From NCBI RefSeq assembly GCF_018143015.1, contig NC_054756.1:29095440-29159439 (forward strand): a stretch of 64,000 nucleotides of DNA, given 5' to 3'. The notes below the pieces were generated by a model. That model searched no databases. It saw only the letters and a list, made by a program, of their open reading frames with translations, and was not told the origin of the DNA. This document shows, piece after piece, positions 1-12,021 of the stretch (position 1 is its first letter; each line of letters starts with the position of its first letter). A program made the translations under genes and the position numbers. This stretch comes from Lytechinus variegatus. Lineage: Eukaryota; Echinodermata; Echinoidea; Temnopleuroida; Toxopneustidae.

Positions 1-235
1 AAAAAGGTGAGTTGAATAAAAAGTGAAAAATCCAACAAGCATAACACTGAAAGTTTCATCAAAGTCGAATGTAAAATAAGAAAGTTTTGACATTTTAACG
101 TGTCGCTTTATTTCACAAAACAGTTACATGCACATCCCGGTGGGTATGCACATGACGGAACTGGAACATCCCTCACTATTTCTTTTGTATTTTGTTATAT
201 GAAGTTACCATTGTCTCATATAAAGGACGGCAGCT
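1..235 (+). mobile_element. Part of a TTAA-type palindromic element (same family as 22757-23362)
   Basis: The sequence from about base 20 to 210 (AGCATAACACTGAAAG, TTTCATCAAAG, GTAAAATAAGAAAG) aligns by eye with the left arm of the element at 22757-23362, in the same orientation. Its left end is outside the window and its right arm is missing here. Confidence 0.6.
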
Positions 236-699
236 TTCCGGTTCAGTCAAGTTTACCCCGCCCCCCCCCCCCCACCCTTTCAAAACCGTTAACCATGTGG
301 TGCATTGTAATGCACATGCTGACAAGAGGAAGCAACAATTTGTTTTCAAAATTGTCCTTTTATCACTTTGGAATATTTCCTGCATGTTTAACAGGGAAAA
401 CAATTTTAGTCGCATAAACCCCAATTACTTAAATAGGAAGATATTTCAAAAGCAAGTTACTCTATAATCAGGGATCCAGGATTTTCGAAAAGGGGGACAC
501 ATTTTTCCGAGGAAAAATGTACAAGCAAAAACATAAAAAGCCTTCACTTTGAAAGGAAGGAGGGCACAGACTTCTGTTTTAACGGCATTTTAATTTCGCT
601 TCTCAAGGGGGGGTACGGGCCAACTGTGCCCCTTCTCCCCCCCCTCCCGCCCCCCTGGATCCACCAGTGCCTATGTGTTTCCAAATAAAACAAACTTTT
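236..699. other. Non-coding; possible small hAT-like remnant at 474-670
   Basis: No gene seen. 474-670 is bounded by GGGATCCAGG and its approximate complement CCTGGATCC and has C/G-rich ends like short hAT derivatives. No convincing target duplication was found, so the boundaries are uncertain. Confidence 0.35.
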
Positions 700-2366
700 T
701 TTTCCTTATGTCATTAGTCATGAACTCATTCCATAGGGTTGAGATCCCTCTTGTCGTTGGACTGAACTACACGCCAATGCCGTGTTTTTTTTTCTTTGTT
801 TTTTGGTGTGTGTTTTAACAGATCTTAGCATCAACCCAAAGTCTTAAATCATTTGGAATATATTTTGTTTCATCTTTTAAACCAGTTTACAACACAACCG
901 AGATACTCAACAGAGTAAAAGTTACTGCTGGATTGTCATGTTGTAAATTCAAAGACTCTTCCGAACATGTTTACGCCGAATGTGTGGACAGAACAAACCG
1001 GACAAACGAGTCTGATGAGGCTCCTACTACCATGTCTACCTGTTTTCCTTCTACCGGAAGTGGTAAGATGTGAAATGTTCGTCTGAAGGGAAGGGAATAT
1101 GCTTCATTCCAGCACTAGCAGTGGATATTTTGTTCCACGGTGTACCTCCGATTCACAAAATCAGTAAATGTATTGAAAATGCCCATCAAATGAAAAGAAA
1201 ATACAGCTTAGAGGCATTTGATGAAAATTCGTGAATTGGATCAGCAGTGTTGTTTTAAGTGTCGTTGTAGACGACATATTGCAATGTCGTTTGTGTCTAA
1301 AGTGTGTTTTTATTCGTCACTTTTTGTCAAAGATTTATTGGTTGTCCTTTGTTATGAGGGGCATTTGCAAAACATTTCCTTGAATCAGTCGTGTGTCATG
1401 CAAACATGTTAAAATTCACAAAAATCCTGGCAAGACATTATATTATAGCCATCCTTTTAAAAATACTGCAAGGGTATGTATTCTACAGGGTGTAAAACGA
1501 TAATTTTACAACCGAGATTTGGGATGTAAATGAAGTATTTTCGGTCTTAAAAATATCTGCCGCGTGGACACCATACGTGTAGACACATAAAGGAACTTGA
1601 AACATTTATTTTTCCCCCTCATGTCATTAGTCATGAACTCATTCCATAGAGTTGATCCCTCCTGTCGGTGGACGGAAGTACACGCCTACGCCGTGTCTTT
1701 TTTTCTTTTGTTGTTTTAAGTTTTTTGCACAGATCTTAGCATCAACCCAAAGTCTTTAATCATTTGGAATATATTTTGTTTCATATTTTAAACCAGATTA
1801 CAACACAACCGAGATACTCAACAGAGTACAAGTTACTGCTGGATTGTCATGCTGTAAATTCAAAGACTCTTCCGAACATGTTTACGCCGAATGTGTGGAC
1901 CGAACAAACTTGACAATGAACATGTCTAATGAAGCTCCTACTAACATGTCTACCTGTTTTCCTACTACCGAAATTGGTAAGATATGAAATGTTTGTCTGA
2001 AGGGAAGGGAATATTCTTCCTTCCATATCAGCAGCAGTATGAGTTTTCATTCCACGGTGTACCTTGGTTTCACAAACACAGTAAATGTATCGAAAATGCC
2101 CATCAAATGACAAAGAACAGCTAAAGGCATTTGACAAAAATTGATGAGCTGGATTAGCAGTTTTGTGTCCAAAGTGTTTATTTATTCGTCACTTTTTGTC
2201 AAAAATTTATGGGTTGTTCTTTGTCATGAGGGGTATTTGCAACACATTTCCTTGACTCACTCGCGTGTCGTGCCAACATGTTAACATTTACAAAAATCCT
2301 GGCAAAACATTATTATATCATTGCCATTATATTACAGCCGTATTTTTAAAAATACTGCAAGGGTAT
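700..2366 (+). repeat. Tandem duplication carrying the gene A ectodomain exon
   Basis: About 760 bases are repeated with a period near 912: unit 1 is about 700-1475 and unit 2 about 1612-2366. Each unit holds intron flank, acceptor, exon and donor (GTAAGA). The exons differ at a few codons: the second has one extra codon and additional NxT/S sites. Unit 2 is cut off by a SINE. Both exons are phase 1/1 and open, so they can be used together or alternatively. Confidence 0.85.
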
Positions 2367-5191
2367 GATCGTCGGTGCGTCGTGGTCTAGTGGTTGTACT
2401 CTCGCCCTTGAAACAGAGGGGCGTGGGTTCAAATACTAGCTATGGCGTGTTTTCCTTAAAAGAGAATGGAAAACATGAAAAAGTATCTACAGCCAAGCCC
2501 CCATCATTCGATTGAGAAAAAAACATGGTGAAACTTTGTTCCCACCCCCTTTTCCCTGTAAATATCAGGCTGTGCTGTCTCTTGACTTAATGACATGAAG
2601 TTAACTTGGACACTTTACACCACCGAAACCAACTGCAATAATAGCTTTGGTTGGTTTGGAGTTGGTTTCGAAGATTTGGCTTTTGTTTATTACAATGAAC
2701 AGCGCATTAATGTCATTTTGAACAATAAAACTCTGCCGTTAACGGTGGAAAAGCGCTTAGTGAACTACAAATTGTTTTGGTTTGGTGTGTTTCCTGGACA
2801 TGAAGTAAAACACATGCAAAAACATACATTTATTTCCATGTTGATGTTAATCAGACCTCATAACCATTAATGATGAGTAAAAACAAATTAAAATAGAACT
2901 TGTCAACAAATCCTTGTTCTGTTACAAGTATGAATTATTTGAAAAAGAACCATACATCCCATGTTTTTTACTCACCCTGAATTTGTGATTTAATCTTTAA
3001 TATTTGTGGTGTACACAGTACTTGCTCCTACTTATCATTTCATCATATGAAGGGGTTGGTGAACTGGGATCCATTTGTTGTGAAAATATCCAAGTGAAGA
3101 TATTTCGAAAATAAGTTCTCACTCAAAAAAGTGTTTAAGTCTTGTTAAGTGAACAAAAGGAAAGATATATATACTTTCAGAGATGGATTTAAAACCGAGA
3201 ATCTTGATAGTTGCTGCATCGCATACTACATTATTATCACACAATTTCTATCTGCATTAAAACAAAATTGGCGAAAATTCACATTATATATATTGCAGGC
3301 TTAATATATAGCGCAATTGAGGGATAATGTATTTCATGTTTCTTTCAGTCTGGTTACGGATCGTCATCGATGTGGTAGTGATACTCGCCGTTCTATTCCT
3401 CATCCTCTTGGGTATCATGTAAGTATTGCCACAATGTTAACACCTTCGGTGTATATAACATGTCAGGGGGGGGGGCTGCAGAAATCAAATACGTTCCACA
3501 TAATTCCTTGCCAGTAGCGTAAAAGACTAATATTTGGGGGGCGCCAGACATGGCATAGGACAATTTATTTTAATAAAAACAGTGGACATTTTGACGTACA
3601 TGTAATATTGTTTAGAAAATAATGAAGAAAGTCATAATATTTCACCATCTTCCTTTGCATTCCCATTAATATGTGTCTCCTCTTTTATGTCGTAAAACTT
3701 TTCGGAGTCTACCCCCGCCCTTTTGTGCTCAAGTGTTCCTTACGTTCACACCTTCCGGTGGCCCTCACAACCTCTTATAGTACCTCTAGAATTCCCCGAG
3801 GAGCCGTGAACAGTCGGGAAGACTAAAATATATCCAGTCTTTCTTATGTCCGTTTCTAAAATATCACATTCCCTGAGTCCTTCTTCTTTCGAAATTCTAA
3901 CAACATGGCAATGGCCTTATCCAATTAAAAGTATTGCAACACATTTTATTAATAAAAATAACGTATTTTGGCCAATCCTTTCTCTATTTGCAGAGTTGTT
4001 CGTTTTTGGAGGAACCGTCAAAGGGGCATGTTTGATGAATGGCAACCTCGCAGCATTCATCAAAGAAGAGGAAACGAGTCTAGAATCCCAAGGTCAGGTG
4101 GTGATCTTATGAACAGGAATCACAGCTATCGCAATCTCTCGGGATCCAGTACCCTTGATCATGGGCTGGAATCTATCGATCAAGCTTATGCTTCTGTAGC
4201 AGCCCGAAGACCGGCAGCAACGGTTTGCTCATTCGATGGTGACATCGGAAATCATTATGGTTCATTACCAGATTCAGCTAAAGGTGCAATGGCTTCAGAG
4301 ACATGTCAATTAAATACGCCACCCAACATTCGCAAATGTAATTCTGGTGAAGGGGGAAACTCTGATCCTGATCTTCGCATGGCCTGCGACCAAACGGCTA
4401 ATCGACATGCGCGATCAGATCTGAAAAGTAAGCCAAGCCCTGTTGTCAAGCCAAGTCAGAAGGGACATTCTGAGGATTCTAAAGTTGAAAAGAATTCCTC
4501 TGACAAGACAAAACGGAAATCTTTGTTCGACCACCTCCCAAAACTTCCAAGTTCGCGAAAACCTTCTAAGTGTGATGGCACTTCTGTAAAAAGTCCTATA
4601 CAAACCATCGACAGACCAGCGGGTGCCCTATGTGGGACAGAAGATAAAGCAAATACCAACGTGACCGAGTTACTCGATAGATGTATAGTTTCTACCACTG
4701 AAAAGTTTCTTGAAGATCCCAAGTCAAACACCATGCCACATGACATCTATGCACTTCCCGATAAGTCTAGCAATGGCCCATCAAAGAAGAAGTCATGTAC
4801 CATGCAAGGGGGAGGTTCTGTTGATATCGAACTCCAAGCATCTCAGGAAGGGTATGGAAGATTCAATAGGCTCTTCAAATCTGGAACCAGCGGGAAAAGC
4901 GAGCAAAGGCAAGGGGAAGATCCGTCATCACCCGAGGAATATTCGGTTCTTAAGCCCGAACTGAAGACATCGGGCTATGACAAGCTGGCACACGGGAAGG
5001 ACAATGACGGGGCCGCTGCCACTGACCCAACGTATAATATTGTCGGAGATGACCCAGGAACTGCGTTTGAAACCGGCGAGGTCCCTTACGCAGCAGTGGA
5101 TGATGATGAGTACGCGGTGGTTGGAGAAGGGACAGCCGTTGCCAATCAAAACGGAGACTACGAGATGGTCGCACATGGTCAGATAGAATGA
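886..5191 (+). CDS. Gene A: CCP-like, single-pass receptor with ITAM-like tail (5' end outside window)
   Basis: Exons inferred from splice signals: 886-1062, 1797-1976, 3349-3418, 3994-5191. The first two are near-identical ectodomain exons (phase 1/1), each with four Cys and several N-glycosylation sites; they resemble the second half of the CCP exon of gene B. The 70-nt exon 3349-3418 encodes a transmembrane segment beginning WLRIVIDVVVILAV (phase 1/2). The last exon starts after a CAG acceptor at 3993 and codes a basic juxtamembrane stretch (VVRFWRNRQRG) and a tail of about 400 residues. Tail tyrosine motifs include YASV, YSVL, YDKL, YNIV, YAAV, YAVV and YEMV. YSVL and YDKL are eight residues apart, as in an ITAM. 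All four junction phases agree. The signal-peptide exon would lie left of base 1. Inferred role: cell-surface immune-type receptor signalling through SH2 proteins; the ligand is unknown. The open tail frame runs a little upstream of 3994 but is intron there. Confidence 0.75.
2367..2470 (+). mobile_element. tRNA-derived SINE head
   Basis: Shows a polymerase III A-box-like stretch (TGGTCTAGTGG) and a B-box (GGGTTCAAATACT) at tRNA spacing, followed by a non-tRNA tail. It interrupts the second copy of the duplicated exon unit in a gene A intron. The cloverleaf is not intact, so it is a SINE rather than a tRNA gene. Confidence 0.6.
2471..3348 (+). other. Gene A intron, no further exon recognised
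   Basis: Lies between the second ectodomain exon and the transmembrane exon. An open frame at 2595-2870 has no recognisable domain and no good phase-1 splice borders. The intron ends in a pyrimidine tract and TTTCAG before 3349. Confidence 0.5.
3419..3993 (+). other. Gene A intron between transmembrane and tail exons
   Basis: Begins GTAAGT at 3419 and ends TATTTGCAG at 3993. It joins AT to A, giving an Ile codon between the transmembrane segment and the basic juxtamembrane residues. Nothing else seen in it apart from short G- and C-runs. Confidence 0.65.
4940..4987 (+). other. ITAM-like motif in gene A tail
   Basis: Codes YSVL, eight residues, then YDKL, fitting YxxL/I-x(6-8)-YxxL/I. Acidic residues lie at -1 and -2 of the first Tyr rather than the canonical -3. 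Further YxxV motifs follow (YAAV, YAVV and the C-terminal YEMV). Confidence 0.65.
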
Positions 5192-6546
5192 AAGAAAAAA
5201 AGGAAGAATATTCATGATGGCGCTATTGAATATGATGTCATGTCACAGATAAGTGTATCGAAATTTATTCGGTTCCGATAGCTGGGACTTTTGCTGTATT
5301 ATAGATATGTGTGATAGACTGTTTAGCATTTATTTAAAAAATATATATTTAAAAAAGTATACGGAAGATATAGAAGGATAGGAGCAGGGGAAGGAGTGGG
5401 GAGTAAAGAAAAAGTAGTAGAACAGAAGATGGTGATGAGGGATAAGCAGACGAGACGGAAAAGACTGACTGTGAAAATGAACGAAAGAAGAAGAAGAGAA
5501 GAAAACAAAACGGATTGAGGGATATCAGAATGTAAAGAGGAGAAGAATATGACATAAAATGGTAGACATTATGAACAATACCATGTGCACTGTAAAAAAA
5601 AATACAAATCATATGAAAACAAAAATGTCATGGAACGGATACCTTGTTTTCATCTGAAGGTTGTTGAATCAAGTAAATGTTGCACCATAGAAATTGAGTG
5701 AAATTCATTTGAGCTCTGCTAATCACCGCGTCTTCACTATTGCAAATTTGCAATTACAGTATGAGTCTTCCCGCCTATTTTCGAAATCTTAGCATCCGAA
5801 CATTCGATAGTTGAATGAATTTGACATGCCATTGACTGGTATTGTGGATCACCATTTGAGAAGCAAATAGTGTTCAAGTTAATATTTTTGATAATGCGAT
5901 TAACTGTTTTTAGATAAACGCGTGAGGAGAATTCGATTTCTCACGAACAGCTTTCGAACTCCCACAGGTCACAAAGTGCTGAAGGTTCCGGCAATCAATT
6001 TCATGAAGAGGCATACAGTTTTCATATCTGTTCAATGTATTTCATTTTTTTTTTAATTATGAATGTGGAAGAAACAAGATAATGAAAATTATGCAATCGA
6101 GGGAAATGGAAATGTGAAAGCCCCTGGCAGTATAAAAAAGAAATTACACGAGAGGATATACCGGAAATAGACATAAGTGGGAAATTGTCAAGAAGCCCTC
6201 GAAAGAGCAAATGCTCTTCAGGATAAAATAAAGTACAATGAAGTATAAATATTCACATAACGCACTTACTCTAACGAAAGGTGCATCATTACACTCGATA
6301 AAACTAATGAACAAGCTGAGATAGCAAGCAAAGAAGATAACAATAGTGGGGGTTGCATACGTATTCGACATTTATCGGAACGGTGGATAGAAATGAACAA
6401 CTTGTATTGTGAATGAAATTATGATATTTCTTACCATTTCTCTCACCACTAAGGAAGTTATATTGCGTGATTGGTTATATTTAAGGTTAGACAATATCAA
6501 TATCTTTTGTATTTTGTATGTAATAAAATGTTTTTCCATTTTATGT
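5192..6546. other. Gene A 3' region and intergenic DNA
   Basis: Starts right after the gene A stop. 5340-5620 is purine-rich and 6020-6060 is T-rich. No clear polyadenylation signal close to the stop and no second gene were seen. Confidence 0.5.
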
Positions 6547-8904
6547 CAGTGTTGTAGTCAAGGCATAAACCTCCAAGGCCAAGGCTTCAATACCCAAGGC
6601 CGAGGTCAAGGCATGGAAACCCAAGGCCAAGGCATTTCAAACTTTTGATACATAGAACAATGAGCCAACAATTAATGCTTAAGCAGCAGACATGGCACAC
6701 AGGGTAAAATGTATAATAGTTGAGAGCGAGCGAACTGAGCGAGCAAAAAGTTTGACTTTTGAAAAACAAAAATAATTTCATGGTAGATTTAGACATTATA
6801 TTAAAATTATAATATAGTTACCTTTGTACATATAATTATTATCATTATTTTTATTTCTGAATTATTATAATGTATTTCTTATGTGATTTACATTGCAATA
6901 ATTATTACCACGGTCATCTGATCCTGGCATGCCCATTCTCAACGTATGTCTTTCTCCACTCCTTGGGACAGGGACGGCAGAATGTATTTTGGTTTGGGGG
7001 GTCAAAGCCAAAAAGGGTACTTATATGTCAAAATTGGCATTTTGGTGCAAACAGATATTTTCAAAATGAGATTATGAACTACGGGAAGTAGTTGTGTATT
7101 TTGTGGAAATTAAAGTTGACCAAAGCATTTTTTAGCGATTTTTCATTGATAAGTTAGATATTTTGATCTGGTGGTTTAACAAAAATTCAATTTAGAAGTT
7201 GAAAACTCAATGTTTGGTCAATTACATTGCTGATCACTTTTAAAAGGGCATCCTTGCGAGATGTTGCCAGCGCGAATTATAAGCAAAAAAATTGACATTG
7301 AGACATAAAAATTAAATATTCCGGGCTGTTTTTGTAGTCATGTAAAAGATGTGTATCTAACTAAAGAATTAAGCGCGAGCTGAAATTTTTAATATACTGA
7401 CAGGTCTGCAAAGTAGGTTTTAAGGACTGCATTTAACATGTTTAGTGACTCATAAATAACTCACCGATCAAATAATGCGAGCGCAGAGCGCGAGCTCAAA
7501 AATTTGTGATATTCTAGCTTGAAAATTCTAAACATTTTTGTAACCATGAAGAGTCATGATTAATACTGTACTAAACAATAAATGATGCAAGCGCGATCCA
7601 AATTTTGGCGATTTTCGAACCTAAAATTTATTATAATTTACTAGAAAAAAGGGTATTTCATTTTAAAAGGGCATATTTCATTTGGAAAAAAGAGCATTTT
7701 CGATTTTGGAAAGGAAGCATTTTTCCTTTCAAGGATTTTTTCGGGGGAGGGGCAAGAAAGCACAAGTTGAAATTTTCAAATGCCGACCTGAAAATGAGTC
7801 ACTTTTAGGACTTGTGTCCGTTTTCATGTTTTTTCCGGCTCACAACCCCTTTTAAATTTCAATTTTCATTTCTTGTATCTTCTACACTTAATTTACTTCA
7901 ATAACCGGAATAAAGAATACTATTAACAAAATAAAGTTATATTGCCTCTTTCTCACCTCTTTACAGATATCAGAACCCCCCCCCCCCCCTCAAAAAGAGA
8001 GAGAAGTTCCACCAAGAATAAACTTAGAAAAGGAAAAAAGGAAAGGCAAAGGAGTAAATGTGATATTATTTTCTTAACATATTGTCACAATCTATCACAA
8101 AATTACCTTTTCTTATTGTAAGAAGGTGAAAAATTTTGCTCGCTCGCTCACGTCAATCGCTTTCAACTTTTTTGGGCAAAAGTTTTGCTTTATATACATG
8201 TTTATGCCATGCTTGGCCCCTCAAAACTTTTGGTTCATCATGCATTTGGGATAGCCCATTTGGATATGACAAAATTGAAGATTGTGTTCAAGTTTACCAA
8301 ATCTTTTCAGAATATCATTAAGACTTAAAACATTCTTCTTGGCCAAAGGATACAAGGTAATACAAGAAAAATCCTTGCTATTATTCTTTATGAAAATTGT
8401 TGTCAAAATTAGCTGTCAAATCTGTCAGAATTATTCCTGTCATCAAATCACTGTAATCTTTATCATAATGATTATTACTATCATTATCATCATTAGTCCT
8501 GATTACAACACGTTACCAATAAATAATGTTATTTTTCATCATTACTGTTTTCTTTGTCACATACATAAATATGATGATAATTCTTGATGATGGTGATAAT
8601 CACAATTTATGGCACTGCTAGTACACTTACTACTGCTGACTAGTGCCATTGAATATACAGAACAATTACTAATAACATGTATAATTACTCATATAAAAAC
8701 AAATGAAAGTACAAAAAACAAATGCCTTGAAAACGCTTCAAAAACGCCTTAAAAATGCTTTGTAATTTCAAGACTCAAAATCCTTAAGGCCAAGACCAAG
8801 GCCCTCTCAAGACCAAGGCTTGAATGTTCAAGGCCAAGGCTTTGAAAAAGTAGGCCTTAAGGCGCCTTAAGGCCAAGGCCGAGCATCAAGGCACTGCAGC
8901 ACTG
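6547..8904. mobile_element. Non-autonomous hAT-like DNA transposon, 2.36 kb
   Basis: The ends are CAGTGTTGTAGTCAAGGC and, on the other strand, CAGTGCTGCAGTGCCTTG. They are flanked by perfect 8-bp direct repeats TTTTATGT at 6539-6546 and 8905-8912, the hAT hallmark. Both subterminal regions are arrays of a CCAAGGC/AAGGCC motif (6555-6645 and 8770-8885). The interior has several copies of a GCGCGAGCTGAAATTT-like motif and no transposase ORF. It must be mobilised in trans. Confidence 0.85.
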
Positions 8905-8912
8905 TTTTATGT

Positions 8913-9206
8913 TATAATTTTGTGAAGTATGAAAATAAATTCAATTCAATATAAATTCACATCCAATCGATGTTCTGATGTCTTGAGATGTGCATTTATT
9001 TTCTTTCATAAAACGAGGTCAATATATTATCGTTTCATATATGCTTGCGAATGGTGAATGAAATTAAGAGTTGTACAAGAAATAACTATGTCATTGATTA
9101 AGAAACAAATAAATAAATGAAGGAATTAATAAACAAAATATGTAAATGAAGGGGGAAAAAACGTTCAAAGACTCAATGTGCATTAACCCAATATGATTTA
9201 CCCACA

Positions 9207-9242
<36 letters not shown>

Positions 9243-9245
9243 TGT
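8913..9245. other. Intergenic DNA ending in an (AT)n microsatellite
   Basis: Nothing coding seen. 9207-9245 is an AT dinucleotide run bordered by CACAGTAT and ATACTGTG, directly against the truncated Penelope-like copy. Confidence 0.6.
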
Positions 9246-9652
9246 GACAATTCATAAGGAGAGGGTATCCTCCCAAATTGATATCAGAGACTATTCGGAG
9301 AGTAAAGAAGAAATCTCGTAAAGATCTTCTTAATAAGGACCATTTGGTCACTGAGAAGAAACGACTCCCTCTAGTGACCACTTTCCATCCCGATACCAAG
9401 AAATTCGTAAAACAGGTCAGGCAGGAATGGCCATCATTGGCTCTAGATCCCAAGCTAGGGAAAATAGTCGGAGAAGACCCTCTTCATGCTCAACGTCAAC
9501 CTCCCAATCTGAGGAAATTGCTTGTGAGCACCAGACTCCCGACACCTGAGCGTCCAAGAGGTAACATACCTTGTGACAAACCCAGATGTCAAATCTGTAA
9601 ACATATCGTTACTGACACCACAATTAGAATTGCTAAGAATGTTACTCTGCAC

Positions 9653-11308
9653 CATGGGTGTCGATCACGGGGGGGAATGGGGGGGATATATCCCCCCAAT
9701 ATTTCAAGTGGGGGGGATGGCCTGTATTATCATCCCCCCCAATAATTTAGGGTAGAAAAATTATAATAATGATGATGAAAAAATGAAAAGTTTGATCATG
9801 ATGATTATAGTATGCCATCAATCAGTTTGTTTCCCTCGCAATTTGTGTATACTGTTATTAAATAAAAACATTCTTTTCAGGACTATTAAACAGATGGGTG
9901 GAGGTTCAAGATGAAAAAAAATGAAATGCTTATGTATATGATATTTTTTAACACATGGCATAAAAGGACCCCACCGAAAAACAACTTTTATTGATAGGGT
10001 GTTCCATCCCACCAGTGGTGAGTAAATTAATTTTAATAAATCAATTAATTCAAAAGGGTGGAAAAATAAACGGGAGTAAAATGGTGGCAAGATAAATCAT
10101 CTAAGGAATGACGGTAAGCCCGATGGTGCACGAGAAGCCACACAGTTTGTAATTTGTGCTAGTCTTAATTGGTCCGAATCTGCATTTCATCATCATGCGT
10201 TAAGAAGAAAAAAGATATTGCCAGTCGGGTTGTATACACAGAGGCGTCGATCCTCAATAATTCCGCATGTGCAACTAAAAAATGACATAAGATTGTAATG
10301 CTACGCTGAAATCAGCAAGCGAGATTGAGATACTAACTCGATTTTGATTTAAAATCGTGCTCAAAATGTCTGCTTTTTAGATTGGAATATAAAACTTTTC
10401 AGTTCGCGCTCGCATCATTTCTGTACCCAAAACCCATACTTTTCATGATTAAATAGCTGAATAGAATGTCCCGTTTTCAGTTCTAAACCTCAAAAGAACT
10501 CCCGCTTTGATTTGCAATAATCTTTTGTTGGATATATATCTTGTTCTATATTAAAAGCGTCCAATACTCTGTCTTTTTTTTCCAGATCGAAATATCAAAA
10601 TTTTCAGCTCGCGCTTTGCGCTCGCATCTATTGTTCTTCTAGTGACCATCTCAATCATTGGTACCAAAAATGTTTAGAATATCAAGCTTTCAGGTCAAAA
10701 TATAAAGAAATTTCAGCTCGTTCTCTAGTGAGATACATGTATCTACCGTCCTCATGAGTTACTACAAACAAACCTAAACAGGTAAATTTTTCCTGTTTTC
10801 ATGTGATACTAAAAAATTTCAGCTCGCGCTTCGCGCTCGCATTGTTGGTGAGGGTGAGATATATGTCTCTTTCTCATGAGTCATATACATATATATAAGC
10901 CTATGTGTGTGTGGGTGAGTTTGTTCGTTTTGTGTGATAGAGCGCCTTTGGAACGTTGAATTATGATTTTGCCCCCCCCCCCATCTGAAAAAAGGATCGA
11001 CGCCCCTGTGTATACATCTTGCTCAATAAACAGATCACTATGTACATGGTCCAGACAATTTTTGTCATTTTTTTTTCTTTCGCATGAGTTTAGAATAGGC
11101 TTACTTTTAACACAAATTGAATTTAAAAAAATTATATAAGTAAAGTACACTACAACAATGAAGGGATTTCCAAGAGCACCATGCATATCAACCACTCCCA
11201 AATGTCCTTATTTGTGATTTTAGTGGGGGTAATGTTGAAAGATCCCCATCCACAAGAAAATCTGTGTCAATCATCCCCCCCAACCAAGAATACCGATCGA
11301 CACCCATG
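9653..11308. mobile_element. Non-autonomous hAT-like DNA transposon inserted in the Penelope-like copy
   Basis: Terminal inverted repeats CATGGGTGTCGATC and GATCGACACCCATG are flanked by 8-bp duplications CTCTGCAC at 9645-9652 and 11309-11316. The same site is unoccupied in the full copy near 14571, which proves the insertion. No transposase ORF. The interior holds repeated CAGCTCGCGCTTCGCGCTCGC-like blocks (about 10400, 10610, 10715, 10820), a motif shared with the 6547-8904 element. Confidence 0.9.
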
Positions 11309-11940
11309 CTCTGCACCCGCAGAGACATGACTGCGATGCCAGTAACGTGCTTTATTGTTTACTCTGCGCACGCTGCCCCCAAGCAATCTATATTGGTGAA
11401 ACCAGCACGAAATTTCGAATGCGCTTCAATAACCACAAATCATCTATTCAGAAGAAACGTACCGACCTTCCTGTTGCCAGACATTTCTGCCTTCCTGGAC
11501 ATTCGTTAGCGGATGTGAAAGTGTGCATATTTGGGGGAGGATACAATTCAGCGGACGAGAGAAGAACCGCTGAACTACGAATAATTGTTAAATGTAGGAG
11601 CTTTGAGGGTGATGGTATGAACCGAGATCTGGGATTCCTAAGCGGATATTCATTCTTTCGTTAGTTTCGTTAGTTCTTAAAAAGAAAAAATACTTTGACA
11701 AGCGCCACGATGTTTGGTATCGTATCACACAGGAATTTCTCTTATTGCTCAATAATACCTATCCGTACTTAATACTTTCGAGAGAACCATTTTCTCTTAA
11801 CCAATTTGATCTTCGTTCTATCATCTCATCTCTTAAATTTCTTATTGTTGCGTAACAAGAAATGTTATTGCGCAATATTAATTGTTACGTAACAATTAGA
11901 TAATTACAAACAAGCGTTACTATGTATGTTTCTGTGAAGG

Positions 11941-11991
11941 GCGCGCATCCTCAGCCAGTCATCATAACAACATCTGTCTGAGGATGCGCTC
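11941..11991 (+). promoter_or_regulatory. Conserved hairpin in Penelope-like tail (upstream copy)
   Basis: GCGCATCCTCAG (11943-11954) and CTGAGGATGCGC (11978-11989) form a perfect 12-bp stem with a 23-base loop. The same stem is present in the downstream copy near 15208-15255. It lies just before the hammerhead-like core, so it may belong to the ribozyme-bearing pseudo-LTR structure. Confidence 0.6.
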
Positions 11992-12021
11992 TCTGATTGA
12001 TACCACACATTGTATATACTC

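Noticed and set aside
474-670. hAT-type MITE
   Set aside because: End similarity is suggestive but no 8-bp duplication was found; kept only as a note.
2595-2870. 91-codon ORF in a gene A intron
   Set aside because: No Cys pattern, no phase-1 splice borders, no domain recognised.
9091-9453. 120-codon minus-strand ORF
   Set aside because: Antisense shadow of the Penelope-like RT region running into an AT microsatellite; the equivalent shadow appears at 14100-14378.
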